The notes under the pieces: model-generated | What the model was told of the DNA's origin: nothing | What the model saw: only the letters and a program-made list of their open reading frames with translations | Databases searched by the model: none | Program-made: the position numbers and the translations under genes | Shown here: piece after piece, positions 24,428 to 33,184 of the stretch | Position numbering within the stretch: position 1 is the stretch's first letter | How the letters are laid out: each line of letters starts with the position of its first letter | DNA from: an uncultured candidate division Zixibacteria bacterium | Lineage (GTDB): Bacteria > Zixibacteria > MSB-5A5 > GN15 > FEB-12 | Direction of reading: 5' to 3' | Length of the DNA stretch: 42,145 nt | Assembly: GCA_913009765.1 (NCBI GenBank) | Contig: CAJVYT010000003.1 | Span: forward strand, 1-42,145

Positions 24428-25231
24428 ATGAACAAAGAAATAATGAAAACCATGAAAATTCTGCCGATTGACAGTATTTGCCCATTTGAGTGGAATTCAT
24501 ATCCGAACGAGCCGATTGAGATTGATGATATGAACCAGATACGGCATCCTTTTTTGGTTACACCTTTATCAGACAGTACATATTTGCTCTTAGAGGAGTC
24601 GGTTGAATATTATACGCTTGTGCAAGCCGGAATTAAATTATTACCGGTACAGATTATTCAAAGAGAGCATGTGCATATTCAACAAGGGGCAATCGGAATC
24701 TATTCATTTAATGAAAATGATCTAGGTGAAATTTTATCATTAAATTCAGGACAAATTTCATGTCAACTGGCAGCATCTGAGTTAGAAGTTCAAGATGCCG
24801 TTACAATGTATCTTGATGAGAAAAAATATATTATACAATCAATCCCCAAAGATAGTGAGGGCTGTTCTCCTGTTGTTTTAAAGCTATTTGAACACTTTGA
24901 AAAAAACGGGGGATATAAAATGCTTAGGCATCAAAAATCACTTTCCGACAGCCTTATGAAAATACATCGTTTTAAGACTTCTGTTGAAATTCCAAAAGTC
25001 AGTATAGATGATTTAGCTAAAGCAGTAGAAACAAATATATTGTTCCCGCCGAATATCCTAAAAGTAGGTGCTGATATTAGAATCCTGTATATTGATTTTC
25101 CTGTTTCTACTCTAATGGCTGATAATTCTATAATTGATAAAGAAGTATTTTTGAGGGAATTGATTTTACTTAGAGAACAAACTGAAAAGACTTCGACTTA
25201 TGAGGGAAAAGTATACGTACTTAACCGATAA
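24428..25231 (+). CDS. ParB/SbnI/SerK-like protein lacking the catalytic motif
   Basis: A 267-residue cytoplasmic protein. The N-terminal ~75 residues (KILPIDSICPFEWN, then HPFLVTPLSDSTYLLLEES, VQAGIKLLPVQII) follow the layout of ParB-N-like domains as in SbnI and the serine kinase SerK. A later segment (ETNILFPPNILKVG...ILYIDFPVSTL) resembles the C-terminal part of that family. The DGHHR-type motif expected after the LLL strand is replaced by EESVEYYTL, so kinase activity is unlikely; it could be a ligand-sensing or regulatory relative. Resemblance is by pattern only. The frame opens at 24395, but the consensus sigma-54 promoter covers that ATG; ATGs at 24428, 24443 and 24452 are the real candidates and none has a clear ribosome binding site. 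Confidence 0.6.
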   Translation: MNKEIMKTMKILPIDSICPFEWNSYPNEPIEIDDMNQIRHPFLVTPLSDSTYLLLEESVEYYTLVQAGIKLLPVQIIQREHVHIQQGAIGIYSFNENDLGEILSLNSGQISCQLAASELEVQDAVTMYLDEKKYIIQSIPKDSEGCSPVVLKLFEHFEKNGGYKMLRHQKSLSDSLMKIHRFKTSVEIPKVSIDDLAKAVETNILFPPNILKVGADIRILYIDFPVSTLMADNSIIDKEVFLRELILLREQTEKTSTYEGKVYVLNR

Positions 25232-25254
25232 ATTATAGTTGATAGTTCAAAATA

Positions 25255-25292
25255 GAAAAGCTACATTAGAAATCTAATGCAGCTTTTTTTTT
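25255..25292. terminator. Bidirectional terminator between convergent genes
   Basis: AAAGCTACATTAGA and TCTAATGCAGCTTT form a long stem with one A-C mismatch, followed by a run of nine T's on the plus strand and flanked by A's for the minus strand. It serves the ParB-like gene and the convergent rpsT. Confidence 0.88.
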
Positions 25293-25338
25293 ATTTGTAT
25301 AACCCCGGTTTGAACTTGAGGTATAAGTCACAATGGAA

Positions 25339-25593
25339 CTAAGAGAGCGTCTGTACGAATTTAGCCAAACGAGATTTATTGCGAGCGGCGTTTTTCTTGT
25401 GAAGCAGACCATAGGATGCAGCTTTGTCAAAAAGTATAGAAACTTCTTTATATTGTTTTGCTGCTTCCTCTTTGTTCGTTTCATTGTGAAGATTGCGGAC
25501 AGCATTACGAATAGAAGTACGGTAGCCGCGGTTGCGGAGACGTTCCTTTTCAGAAGTTTTTATCCGTTTCTTACAAGATTTGTGTTGTGGCAA
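25339..25593 (-). CDS. rpsT: 30S ribosomal protein S20
   Basis: An 84-residue basic protein that binds 16S rRNA early in 30S assembly. LPQHKSCKKR matches the family start MPNHKSAxKR. The helix RNRGYRTSIRNAVRNL and the C-terminal LFDKAASYGLLHKKNAARNKSRLA are the S20 signature. The start is TTG at 25593: AAAGGG lies six bases upstream, and this gives the conserved N-terminus (TTG-Pro-Gln-His), while the ATG at 25608 would overlap that site. The E. coli rpsT also uses a UUG start, tied to its autoregulation. It diverges from murJ across 65 bp. Confidence 0.95.
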   Translation of the reverse strand: MPQHKSCKKRIKTSEKERLRNRGYRTSIRNAVRNLHNETNKEEAAKQYKEVSILFDKAASYGLLHKKNAARNKSRLAKFVQTLS

Positions 25594-25658
25594 ACTAAAC
25601 CCTTTCAAGTGGTTTTATTAAAATATTTCAGTCCATTAAAATACACGGAAATACAAAT

Positions 25659-27224
25659 TTGTCAATAAATAAAGAAAAGAAAAATTCATTTATAGGCTCG
25701 GCATCGGTTGTAGCCTCTTCAACTGCCTTTTCCCGTGTATTAGGGCTTGTGAGAGAACAGGTTATGGCGTATTTTTTTGGTGCGTCGATGGCTACTGACG
25801 CTTTTGTAACAGCTTTCCGTATCCCAAATCTCTTGCGGGATATGTTTGCCGAAGGTGCTCTCTCGCAGGCGTTTATACCGATATTTAAAGAAAAAATCGT
25901 CAATAGCTCCGACAAAGAAGCGTTTAGAATTGCTGATATTGTTTTTACCGCTCTTTTACTGGTGGTCGGATTGATTGTGCTGCTCGGTATAATTGCTGCT
26001 CCTGTTTTGGTTTTTATGTTCGCCAATGGATTTGTGGCAACCCCTGAAAAATTTGACCTAACTGTTAATTTAACCCGTATTATGATGGTTTATCTGCTTT
26101 TGGTATCTCTATCAGCAATTGTTATGGGGATGTTAAACTCGTTTGGAAAATTTGGTATACCGGCATTATCTCCGGCTTTATTTAATCTCGGAATTATTGT
26201 CACCGTTGTCGGATTTCACTCATTTTTCCCGCAACCGATATATTCACTTGCAATAGGTGTCTTAGTCGGCGGGGTAGGGCAGTTAGTTATTCAGCTGCCA
26301 CTGTTGTTGAAAATCGGCTATCGGTTCAAGCCGACCATTGATTTTTTGGATGAGAATTTTAAAAAAATAACCCGACTGCTCGGACCGATGATAATCGGAC
26401 TGTCAGCTTCTAGAATAAATATTTTAATAAATACTTTGGTCGCATCATTTTTAATTGAAGGGTCTATCTCATATTTGAGCTATTCCTATAGGCTTATGCA
26501 TTTTCCGCTTGGAGTTTTTGCCGTCGCTTTGGGAACAGTTGCTTTGCCAAAAGTTACAGAATTAGTAGCAAAAGGGGAGAAGGGAAAATTAAACGAAATA
26601 TTTGAAAAAACTCTGAGCCTTAATATGTTTGTTGTTATACCCTCGGCAATGTTTTTGGCTTTTATGGGCAAAGAGATTGTCGAACTCATTTTTGCATGGG
26701 GAGCATTTACTGAAACCGATGTGCAGAATACATCATTAGCATTGCTACATTACTCGTACGGACTTATTGCCTTTGCTGCAGTTCGGGTAATTGTGCCGTT
26801 CTTTTATGCTCACTCTGATTCAAAGCTCCCTATGAGAGCATCGCTTACGGCTGTTGTCATAAATATCGCTCTTTATTATCCACTTGTAAAAATATTAAAT
26901 TTTGCCGGACTGGCAGCGGCAACATCACTTGCAGGGGTCGCAAATTGTGCTGTCCTTTTATATTATCTATCTCAAAAAGGTATTGACTGTCATTTTGGAA
27001 AACTATTTTTATCGATTTTTAGAATATTAACAGCATCATTTTTTGCTTTTTATGTAACGAGATTTATACCAATCCAATTTTATAACGGTTCAAATAAGTT
27101 TTTTATAAGAATTGAAGCATTGTTTGTTCCTCTTATCTCAGCAATTGTGTTGTATCTGATATTTTCATCTATTTTGAGAGTCCCAATCGTTACCGATTGG
27201 CTTCGTAAACTTAGACGGAAATAA
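25659..27224 (+). CDS. murJ: Lipid II flippase MurJ
   Basis: Flips lipid II across the inner membrane for peptidoglycan synthesis. At 521 residues with about 14 membrane segments it fits the MOP-type MviN/MurJ family. Signature regions are STAFSRVLGLVREQVMAYFFG, ATDAFVTAFRIPNLLRDMF and AEGALSQAFIPIF, with the charged residues of the central cavity. The start is TTG, with a weak GGA nine bases upstream; no better start precedes the conserved part. comEC begins 5 bp after the stop, so the two are cotranscribed. rpsT-murJ proximity is common in bacteria. Confidence 0.96.
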   Translation: MSINKEKKNSFIGSASVVASSTAFSRVLGLVREQVMAYFFGASMATDAFVTAFRIPNLLRDMFAEGALSQAFIPIFKEKIVNSSDKEAFRIADIVFTALLLVVGLIVLLGIIAAPVLVFMFANGFVATPEKFDLTVNLTRIMMVYLLLVSLSAIVMGMLNSFGKFGIPALSPALFNLGIIVTVVGFHSFFPQPIYSLAIGVLVGGVGQLVIQLPLLLKIGYRFKPTIDFLDENFKKITRLLGPMIIGLSASRINILINTLVASFLIEGSISYLSYSYRLMHFPLGVFAVALGTVALPKVTELVAKGEKGKLNEIFEKTLSLNMFVVIPSAMFLAFMGKEIVELIFAWGAFTETDVQNTSLALLHYSYGLIAFAAVRVIVPFFYAHSDSKLPMRASLTAVVINIALYYPLVKILNFAGLAAATSLAGVANCAVLLYYLSQKGIDCHFGKLFLSIFRILTASFFAFYVTRFIPIQFYNGSNKFFIRIEALFVPLISAIVLYLIFSSILRVPIVTDWLRKLRRK

Positions 27225-27229
27225 TAAAA

Positions 27230-29491
27230 ATGTTTAAAAAATCGCCGGCACTATTTCTTTTGATTTTTATTGTTGTCGGGATTCTTATTGCTGATTCTTT
27301 TCGTATTGCGATATCTTATTTTTTCATTTCACTCATTTTGTTTGTTGTTGCCTCTCTCTTTTGTTATAAATCTCATAGAGAGAATCTTCTTGTTATTTGT
27401 ATAGGTTTGGGACTGTTGTCATTTGTTGGACTGCGTTTTGCCTCGCTGTACTATGAAACAGGGAGTAATCATATATCCAATTTTATTGACGGTAAATCAA
27501 CCTATATTATTTATGGCAAAATTTCTGACTGGCCTGAGCTAAAATTAGAGAGAACCGAGCTGACCGTTGATGTAGACTCTTTAGAAGGTTCACAAATAAA
27601 TTATGTACGGGGAAAAGTTCTTTTAAAAATAAATATGCCGACAACAGCATTTCAGAGAGGAGATAACCTTGTTTTTAAGGGAAGAATTTATGCTGTTGAG
27701 GGAGAGAGGTTTTCCAAAGAATTTAACTATAATCGGTTTTTGAGATATAAAGAAATAAATGGTGTAGTTTTTCAAACAACCCCATTACATATTTTACATG
27801 ATAAAGCAAATAGATATTCTGTCATCCCGTTTATTGATAAACTGAGAGAGGCAATTAAAGAGAGTTTCAAGAGAAACTTATCTCCGGTGTCGGCAGCTTT
27901 GGCATCGGGGTTTCTTATAGGTGAAACTCGTGATATTCCACCCGAGCTATATAAAAGATTTAAAGATTCGGGAACCTTGCATTTACTTGCTGTCTCAGGT
28001 TCAAATGTAATATTAGTTCTCACGTTTTTTAGTATTTTGATCAATCCATTTTTACTGACTAAAAAAAAACGGTCATTAATATTGATGGCAGTTGTTGTTA
28101 TTTTTTCTCTTTTATCTTATGGGGACCCCTCGGTGGTACGAGCAGGTATTATGGCAGGGTTGGTTTTACTGGCAGGGGTAGTAGAAAGACGCTATGAGCT
28201 AAAAAATATTATAGCAGTTGCTGCTTTCATGATTCTGATATATGAACCGTCCCAACTTTTTGATTTAGGCTTTCAGCTTTCTTTTGTAATAGCATGGGGA
28301 TTGATTGTAGTTGTTCCAAAACTCAATTTATTATTCAAAAAATATAACCTTAAAAAATGGTTTAAGTATCTTCTGTTTCCGTTTCTTGTATCTTTAACCG
28401 CACAGCTGTTTTCAATAGGGTTGATAGGACTTTATTTCAAACAAATACCACTATTATCACCGATAGCCAATCTGTTTATTGTACCGCTAGTCTCCGTTGC
28501 GGTGATAGGTGTATTAGTTCTGCTTGTTGCTGATTTTATCCTGCCGCTATTGGGTCTGTTTGTCGGCTCTTTTTTAAACCTTATTATTGAGTTTACAGTT
28601 TATGTTGTAAACATTTTTGGTTCGGATAAAATGCCGCTAATATCAGTTCATGATTGGACAATCGCAGGTGTATGCGGGTTGTATGTAATCTTATTTATGA
28701 TTCCGTTTGCGATTTTTTCAAAAAGTAATCGGAGAAAACTCCTGTTTGTTGTGTTGCTGTTTGTAAATCTTATCGCTGCCAAACATGCAATTGCTGCTTT
28801 TGAAAGTTCAAATTCCTTAGACCTGCTTTGTTTTAATATCCCGGGGGGGAATATTTCTATCGTACAGCCTAAAAACAGAGAAGTTGATATTATTGTAAAT
28901 AGTATACAAGGCAAGACATACCGTATTGATGAAAAGATAATAATCCCTAAACTAAAGCAATGGAATATTTTTAAAATAGATAAACTTATTGTTCTCAACA
29001 CAGATTTTTCAGCAATTGATGATTTACTGCGTATTGCAAAAACGTATGATGTACGCGAAATGTATATTACAGAAAAAAATGAGCACAGTTTTTTGGACCA
29101 AATCAATAATACAGATAAAGATTTTCTTTCTACCAAATTAATAATTCTTCAAAAGGGAACTATGCCGATTGGCGAGAGTGGGTATCTGTTACAAGATGAT
29201 GGTTTTTCTGTAATATTTCACGGATATAAAATAACATTTGTCGATAAAATTTCCTCGGTACATCTCAAAACTTTTTCAAGAGGCTATAAGCAAATATTGG
29301 TACTTGGTTCAACTTGGAACATCTCAAGAAATGATTTTCTTGTTTTAAAAGATTTACGGTATGAAAAGATTATCTGTTCAAAAATTGCACACTCAAAAAG
29401 TGTTTTGGACAAAAAAGATATTGTATTATCGACTGATCTCATCGTTGATTTGAATAAAGTATCAGAATATATCATCAAAATCAGCTACTAA
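27230..29491 (+). CDS. comEC: ComEC/Rec2 DNA-uptake channel with degenerate metallo-beta-lactamase domain
   Basis: A 753-residue inner-membrane protein. Order: two N-terminal membrane helices, an OB-like DUF4131 region (~45-190), the ComEC channel core with the conserved ALASGFLIGETRDIP and SGTLHLLAVSGSNVILV motifs (~220-270) and several more membrane helices to ~500. The last ~230 residues align in outline with the usual metallo-beta-lactamase-like nuclease domain (KIIIPKLKQWNIFKIDKLIVLNT), but where HxHxDH is expected the sequence is NTDFSAID, and the DVGQGD motif is NIPGGN. So the channel part looks intact and the nuclease part does not. It would translocate single-stranded transforming DNA, and type IV pilus genes in this window would supply the uptake machinery. 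Confidence 0.92.
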   Translation: MFKKSPALFLLIFIVVGILIADSFRIAISYFFISLILFVVASLFCYKSHRENLLVICIGLGLLSFVGLRFASLYYETGSNHISNFIDGKSTYIIYGKISDWPELKLERTELTVDVDSLEGSQINYVRGKVLLKINMPTTAFQRGDNLVFKGRIYAVEGERFSKEFNYNRFLRYKEINGVVFQTTPLHILHDKANRYSVIPFIDKLREAIKESFKRNLSPVSAALASGFLIGETRDIPPELYKRFKDSGTLHLLAVSGSNVILVLTFFSILINPFLLTKKKRSLILMAVVVIFSLLSYGDPSVVRAGIMAGLVLLAGVVERRYELKNIIAVAAFMILIYEPSQLFDLGFQLSFVIAWGLIVVVPKLNLLFKKYNLKKWFKYLLFPFLVSLTAQLFSIGLIGLYFKQIPLLSPIANLFIVPLVSVAVIGVLVLLVADFILPLLGLFVGSFLNLIIEFTVYVVNIFGSDKMPLISVHDWTIAGVCGLYVILFMIPFAIFSKSNRRKLLFVVLLFVNLIAAKHAIAAFESSNSLDLLCFNIPGGNISIVQPKNREVDIIVNSIQGKTYRIDEKIIIPKLKQWNIFKIDKLIVLNTDFSAIDDLLRIAKTYDVREMYITEKNEHSFLDQINNTDKDFLSTKLIILQKGTMPIGESGYLLQDDGFSVIFHGYKITFVDKISSVHLKTFSRGYKQILVLGSTWNISRNDFLVLKDLRYEKIICSKIAHSKSVLDKKDIVLSTDLIVDLNKVSEYIIKISY

Positions 29492-29525
29492 ACAGTCAAT
29501 GCAAGATTCTTTTCTTCTTTTTAAT

Positions 29526-29561
29526 TAAGAAATAATCCATTTTCCCCGATAAAGATATAGA
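29526..29561 (+). promoter_or_regulatory. Sigma-28-like promoter P3
   Basis: TAAGAAAT (29526-29533), 11 bp, CCCGATAA (29545-29552; 7 of 8 to GCCGATAA), 3 bp, TATAGA (29556-29561). It lies 59 bp before the DUF4388 gene. The TATAGAAATAT stretch is identical to that at P4. Confidence 0.6.
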
Positions 29562-29611
29562 AATATCCGAAGTAAGAAAAAACACCTTTTAATGTATTTT
29601 GAGGTCACAAT

Positions 29612-30814
29612 ATGAGTTTAGCGGGTAATTTAAAAACAGTATCATTTCCGGACATATTGCAGCTTTTGGCAACCGGGAAAAAGACCGGTGTGTTGGAGTT
29701 AAAAACATCCACCAGACAAAAAGAAGTTTCTTTTAAAAATGGTAATATAATTTATGCCTCTTCTGTAAATGCCTCTGAAGATTTGCTTGGAAATATGCTT
29801 TTACATCGTGGACGAATAACCAAAGAAGATCTGAATAGGGCTATTAAACTTCACAAACAAACCGGTCGTCAACTTGGCACAACTCTTATAGATATGAATC
29901 TTTTTGATAAAACAGAAATTGCCGAGTGTTTGAGAATCCAAATTGAAGAGATTGTGTACAATCTGTTTTCATGGCAAGACGGCGACTTTTATTTCCATGA
30001 AGGAAAAGCACCCCAAAATGCACCATTTTTGATTGAACTCAACACGATGAATGTTGTCATGGAAGGGACTCGACGTATTGATGAATGGCTTGAGATTCAA
30101 AAAGTACTTCCCCCTGATGATATCCTTTTAGCTTTGGCAACTTCTCCTAAAACAAAAAATGATGAAGTCCGATTTAGTATGGAAGAGTTTAGGGTTTTGT
30201 CACTAATAAACGGTGAAAGAACTTTAACGGATTTACTTACTATTTCTCCATTAGGTGAATTTGTAACCTGTCGGTCGGTGTATAAACTTATTCTCAATAA
30301 ATTGATAGAATCTGCCGGAAAAAAAGAGGGTGAAGAGGAGATTAAAATAAACGAAGAAGAAATAGTTCTTGGTATTATTTTCAAACTCTACAATAATTGT
30401 TTCTACCGAATTCGGAACTCTGTTGATTCAATATTAGGAATGGAAAATAGTCGTTTTAGCAATTTTGTTGCACAATATAGGAATTCGGTTTTTGGGTATT
30501 TCCCCGGTGTTGACCCAAATTCCGAGTTAGCACCAAAAGTTGAGAATTTTATCGAAGCAGTTCACGCACTTCCAAAAGAAAACAGATACCACAAGCTTAT
30601 GTCCGGTCTGGAAGCAATGCTTTCCGAGCAGTTGGAATATGTCTTTCAGTTACTTGGAGATGGAGTGTATCATCATGCGGTCAGTAAAGTAAAAAAAGAA
30701 ATAGCAGAACCAATTGCATTTAAAAGAGAGCTTGTAAAACGTTATGCGATAGATGAAAATTTTTATAAATCAATTAAGCGAGCAGATAAAGTCATAAAAA
30801 TGGTACGAGGGTAA
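29612..30814 (+). CDS. DUF4388 (PatA N-terminal-like) regulatory protein
   Basis: A 400-residue cytoplasmic protein. Residues ~1-165 form a DUF4388 domain (LAGNLKTVSFPDILQLLATGKKTGVLEL...EVSFKNGNIIYA, then LGTTLIDMN and LFSWQDGDFYFHEG), found at the N-terminus of PatA-type regulators and next to MglA and roadblock genes. A winged-helix-like part follows (~195-240, EEFRVLSLINGERTLTDLLT), then a helical C-terminus of unknown role. The start has GAGG at the expected distance. It heads the polarity cluster from its own sigma-28-like promoter and is followed 1 bp later by a small membrane protein. Probably a scaffold or regulator; its partners are not known. Confidence 0.88.
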   Translation: MSLAGNLKTVSFPDILQLLATGKKTGVLELKTSTRQKEVSFKNGNIIYASSVNASEDLLGNMLLHRGRITKEDLNRAIKLHKQTGRQLGTTLIDMNLFDKTEIAECLRIQIEEIVYNLFSWQDGDFYFHEGKAPQNAPFLIELNTMNVVMEGTRRIDEWLEIQKVLPPDDILLALATSPKTKNDEVRFSMEEFRVLSLINGERTLTDLLTISPLGEFVTCRSVYKLILNKLIESAGKKEGEEEIKINEEEIVLGIIFKLYNNCFYRIRNSVDSILGMENSRFSNFVAQYRNSVFGYFPGVDPNSELAPKVENFIEAVHALPKENRYHKLMSGLEAMLSEQLEYVFQLLGDGVYHHAVSKVKKEIAEPIAFKRELVKRYAIDENFYKSIKRADKVIKMVRG

Positions 30815-30815
30815 G

Positions 30816-31175
30816 ATGAAGAAAAATATTAGTATCCTAAGTTTGGTATTATTGAGCAGTGCCGACGCACATGCTGCAAATTTTGCCGTAATTACTCAAC
30901 CTCCGACAATGTTGAGTGCGATTGTCTTTTTTGTAGGTATAGGCTGTTTGGTCGGAAGTATCAAAATTCTTTCTTTGATAAAAGGCGGATTGCTTTTTAA
31001 AAGCTGGCAAATCTTTTTATCTGCATTTATAGTGCTGATTATTTCTCAAGCAGCTAATTTAATTAATGATCTTGAAATATTTATCCTTCCGAGCTTTGTT
31101 GTTCCGGCTCTTCTACTTCTGGCTATCGGATTATTTATGCTTGGTGTTTTTGAAACAAAAAAGACTTTGGAATAA
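30816..31175 (+). CDS. Small membrane protein
   Basis: A 119-residue protein with a signal peptide-like start (MKKNISILSLVLLSSADAHAA) and three further hydrophobic segments (SAIVFFVGIGCLVG, WQIFLSAFIVLIISQA, FVVPALLLLAIGLFMLGV). No family recognised. The ATG is one base after the DUF4388 stop, so the two are translationally coupled, and a function in the same membrane-associated process is likely. Confidence 0.8.
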   Translation: MKKNISILSLVLLSSADAHAANFAVITQPPTMLSAIVFFVGIGCLVGSIKILSLIKGGLLFKSWQIFLSAFIVLIISQAANLINDLEIFILPSFVVPALLLLAIGLFMLGVFETKKTLE

Positions 31176-31188
31176 CTGTATTATAAAG

Positions 31189-31217
31189 TTGACATAAGTT
31201 TTTATATGGTATATCTT
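31189..31217 (+). promoter_or_regulatory. Putative sigma-70-type promoter of the roadblock operon
   Basis: TTGACA (31189-31194), 17 bp, TATCTT (31212-31217). It lies in the 103-bp gap before the TPR-roadblock gene (ATG 31279) and would give a ~55-base leader. Confidence 0.5.
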
Positions 31218-31278
31218 TATACATTGAAGAATTATGTGATAATTGTAAAGTTTTGACTGGGAAATAGTTAGAAAAGAG

Positions 31279-32175
31279 ATGATTAGTACTTTTGAAATAG
31301 ATGAGCGGATTGAAAAATGTCGGAAAATTCTCGACGTTGATCCTAATTCACAGATATTTGCAGCTTTAGCAGACGCATACCGAAAAAAAGGTGATTTTGA
31401 TAATGCCTTTCGTATATGTCAAAACGGATTGAGAATTCATCCGTCGTATGGTTCTGCTCATATTGTGATGGCAAAAATCAATCTCGACCGAGGGCTTTAT
31501 GACTGGGCTATGGTTGAAGCCAAAAAAGCTGCCAAAATTGACGGAAAAAGCCGCACAATAGAGCTGTTACTTGCTGAGATTTATATTTATCGCGGAGAGT
31601 TTCAGTCTGCGGTAAAACTGTTGAAAAAATTACATCATACTGACCCTTATAATACCCAAATAAACAGACTTTTGGATATTGCTCAAAAAATTCCGGAAGA
31701 ACAAAAAGCATTAGCTCGCTCGGACTATGGTGGTGTTCATTCTGATGAAGATAAAACAGTCATGACGACGACTAATAGCGAACTTGATAAAACAGAGGTT
31801 CTCACTCAAACTCCTGTTAAGGAGAGAGAAACTACCCTTGATGCCCAACAAGTGATTGATCGGGGTGTTAAAATAAGAGGGGTTGACGGTGTTTTTCTTG
31901 TCAATAAAGAAGGGCTGGTATTAGAATCCAATTGGACTCTTCGTATAAATTTAGAACTCTGCGGAGCGACCTTAGGTGATTTAAGTTTAATTCTATCGCA
32001 GGAATTGGTTGAAGCTTCTTTTGGAAATTTTAATACAGTTTTAATTGAAGCTGCAGAGTATACATATTATGTGAAACGGGTTGATATTGGACTGTTTGTG
32101 TTTGTTGCAGGAGAAAAATCAAATCTCGGTAGTTTACGAATGAAAATTGAAAATTTACTCGGGATGTACCGGTAA
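31279..32175 (+). CDS. TPR protein with C-terminal roadblock/LC7 domain
   Basis: A 298-residue cytoplasmic protein. The first ~130 residues are tetratricopeptide repeats (ALADAYRKKGDFDNAFRICQ, MAKINLDRGLYDWAMVEAKK, AEIYIYRGEFQSAVKLLKKL). After a linker (~140-185) comes a roadblock/LC7 domain (~190-298, VDGVFLVNKEGLVLESNW ... YYVKRVDIGLFVFVAGE). Roadblock proteins pair with MglA-type GTPases, as GAPs (MglB) or as effectors. The TPR part suggests it links the GTPase to other proteins. Start region has AAAGAG at about five bases. First gene after the TTGACA promoter; the next gene starts 19 bp on. Confidence 0.9.
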   Translation: MISTFEIDERIEKCRKILDVDPNSQIFAALADAYRKKGDFDNAFRICQNGLRIHPSYGSAHIVMAKINLDRGLYDWAMVEAKKAAKIDGKSRTIELLLAEIYIYRGEFQSAVKLLKKLHHTDPYNTQINRLLDIAQKIPEEQKALARSDYGGVHSDEDKTVMTTTNSELDKTEVLTQTPVKERETTLDAQQVIDRGVKIRGVDGVFLVNKEGLVLESNWTLRINLELCGATLGDLSLILSQELVEASFGNFNTVLIEAAEYTYYVKRVDIGLFVFVAGEKSNLGSLRMKIENLLGMYR

Positions 32176-32194
32176 ATAGTTTTGAGGATACATT

Positions 32195-33184
32195 ATGGAA
32201 ATTGATGGACGTATTATAAGACAGATGATTCTGTACTCATTGATAGTATTGATTGTACCTATGATTTTATTCCCGATACTGTTAGGTTCTGATATTATGA
32301 AATCATCATTGATGAAAGCCTCTTTTGCTTTTGCAATGATTGAATTTGTCTTTTATGGCTTCTGTGTTTATTTTTTCAACAAAGAGACGAATTTAACAAA
32401 ACTTTTATTAAGTGCTGCATTATGTGTTGTTGGAAGATATTTTATGGGGGCAGTCTTAGGGCTTTTAATTGCGGCAATGTATGCTATGAGTGTTGGGATA
32501 GCACTAAGTTTTGGAACAGTAAGTTTTTGGCCGGCAGTTGTTTTACATATACTGGCGACACCCTTTATCTTAAAACCGTTATTTGTAGGACAAAAAGAAG
32601 TGAACAGATCAGAACCTCAACCATTGAAGGAAACTACACCTGAAAGAACTCCAATGACTGGAACAACATCATTTGTCGCTTCAGCTGAGACTCATCAGAA
32701 AGAACAGCCCCATGTGATGACAGATTATTCCGATTTTCATGCTCACAAGTCAAAACAAAAATCAAAGCAAACAAGATTGCAGTATGAAGACGGCTTTTTG
32801 AAAGCGGTGAATTATATCGGTGAAAATGGAGCAGTTTTGATGGCAGCTGTTGTTGATAATGAAGGTCTCTTGTTGTCAAGTTACCAAAGAGCAATGTATG
32901 AAGCTGAAAATGTTGCACCTTTGGTGCTGCCTATTATAGAACAGAATAAAATAACATTGCATAAAATGAAACTTAATGTGCCTGAAAAAACTGATTTGAC
33001 ATTTGAAAATCAAAGATTAGTAATCGCTGCAGAAAAATATTATACCTTGGTTATTATAGCTGAACGTTCTATGGATGATGTACTTAATATCCGAATTAAC
33101 CAAGCTCTTGAAATGATAAGAATCTATACAGCAGAACGATATAGCGAAAAGCTTATTGGGAACGCGGAGAGAATATATGTATGA
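32195..33184 (+). CDS. Membrane-anchored roadblock/LC7 protein
   Basis: A 329-residue protein with four or five membrane segments in the first ~130 residues (YSLIVLIVPMILFPILL; SFAFAMIEFVFYGFCVYF; LLLSAALCVVGRYFMGAVLGLLIAAMYA region; WPAVVLHILATPFIL). A polar linker (~135-200, Glu/Thr/Gln-rich) leads to a roadblock/LC7 domain (~200-320, GENGAVLMAAVVDNEGLLL ... YYTLVIIAERSMD). It would tether a roadblock fold to the inner membrane, perhaps a docking place for the MglA-like GTPase. GAGGA at -7 fixes the start. It overlaps the MglB-like gene by 8 bp. Confidence 0.88.
   Translation: MEIDGRIIRQMILYSLIVLIVPMILFPILLGSDIMKSSLMKASFAFAMIEFVFYGFCVYFFNKETNLTKLLLSAALCVVGRYFMGAVLGLLIAAMYAMSVGIALSFGTVSFWPAVVLHILATPFILKPLFVGQKEVNRSEPQPLKETTPERTPMTGTTSFVASAETHQKEQPHVMTDYSDFHAHKSKQKSKQTRLQYEDGFLKAVNYIGENGAVLMAAVVDNEGLLLSSYQRAMYEAENVAPLVLPIIEQNKITLHKMKLNVPEKTDLTFENQRLVIAAEKYYTLVIIAERSMDDVLNIRINQALEMIRIYTAERYSEKLIGNAERIYV

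Noticed and set aside
25333..25668. Plus-strand ORF of 111 codons
   Set aside because: It lies antisense to rpsT, whose product is unmistakable, and its translation resembles nothing.
28648..29136. Minus-strand ORF of 162 codons inside comEC
   Set aside because: Antisense to the ComEC reading frame, which is continuous here; no sign of a frameshift that would free this strand.
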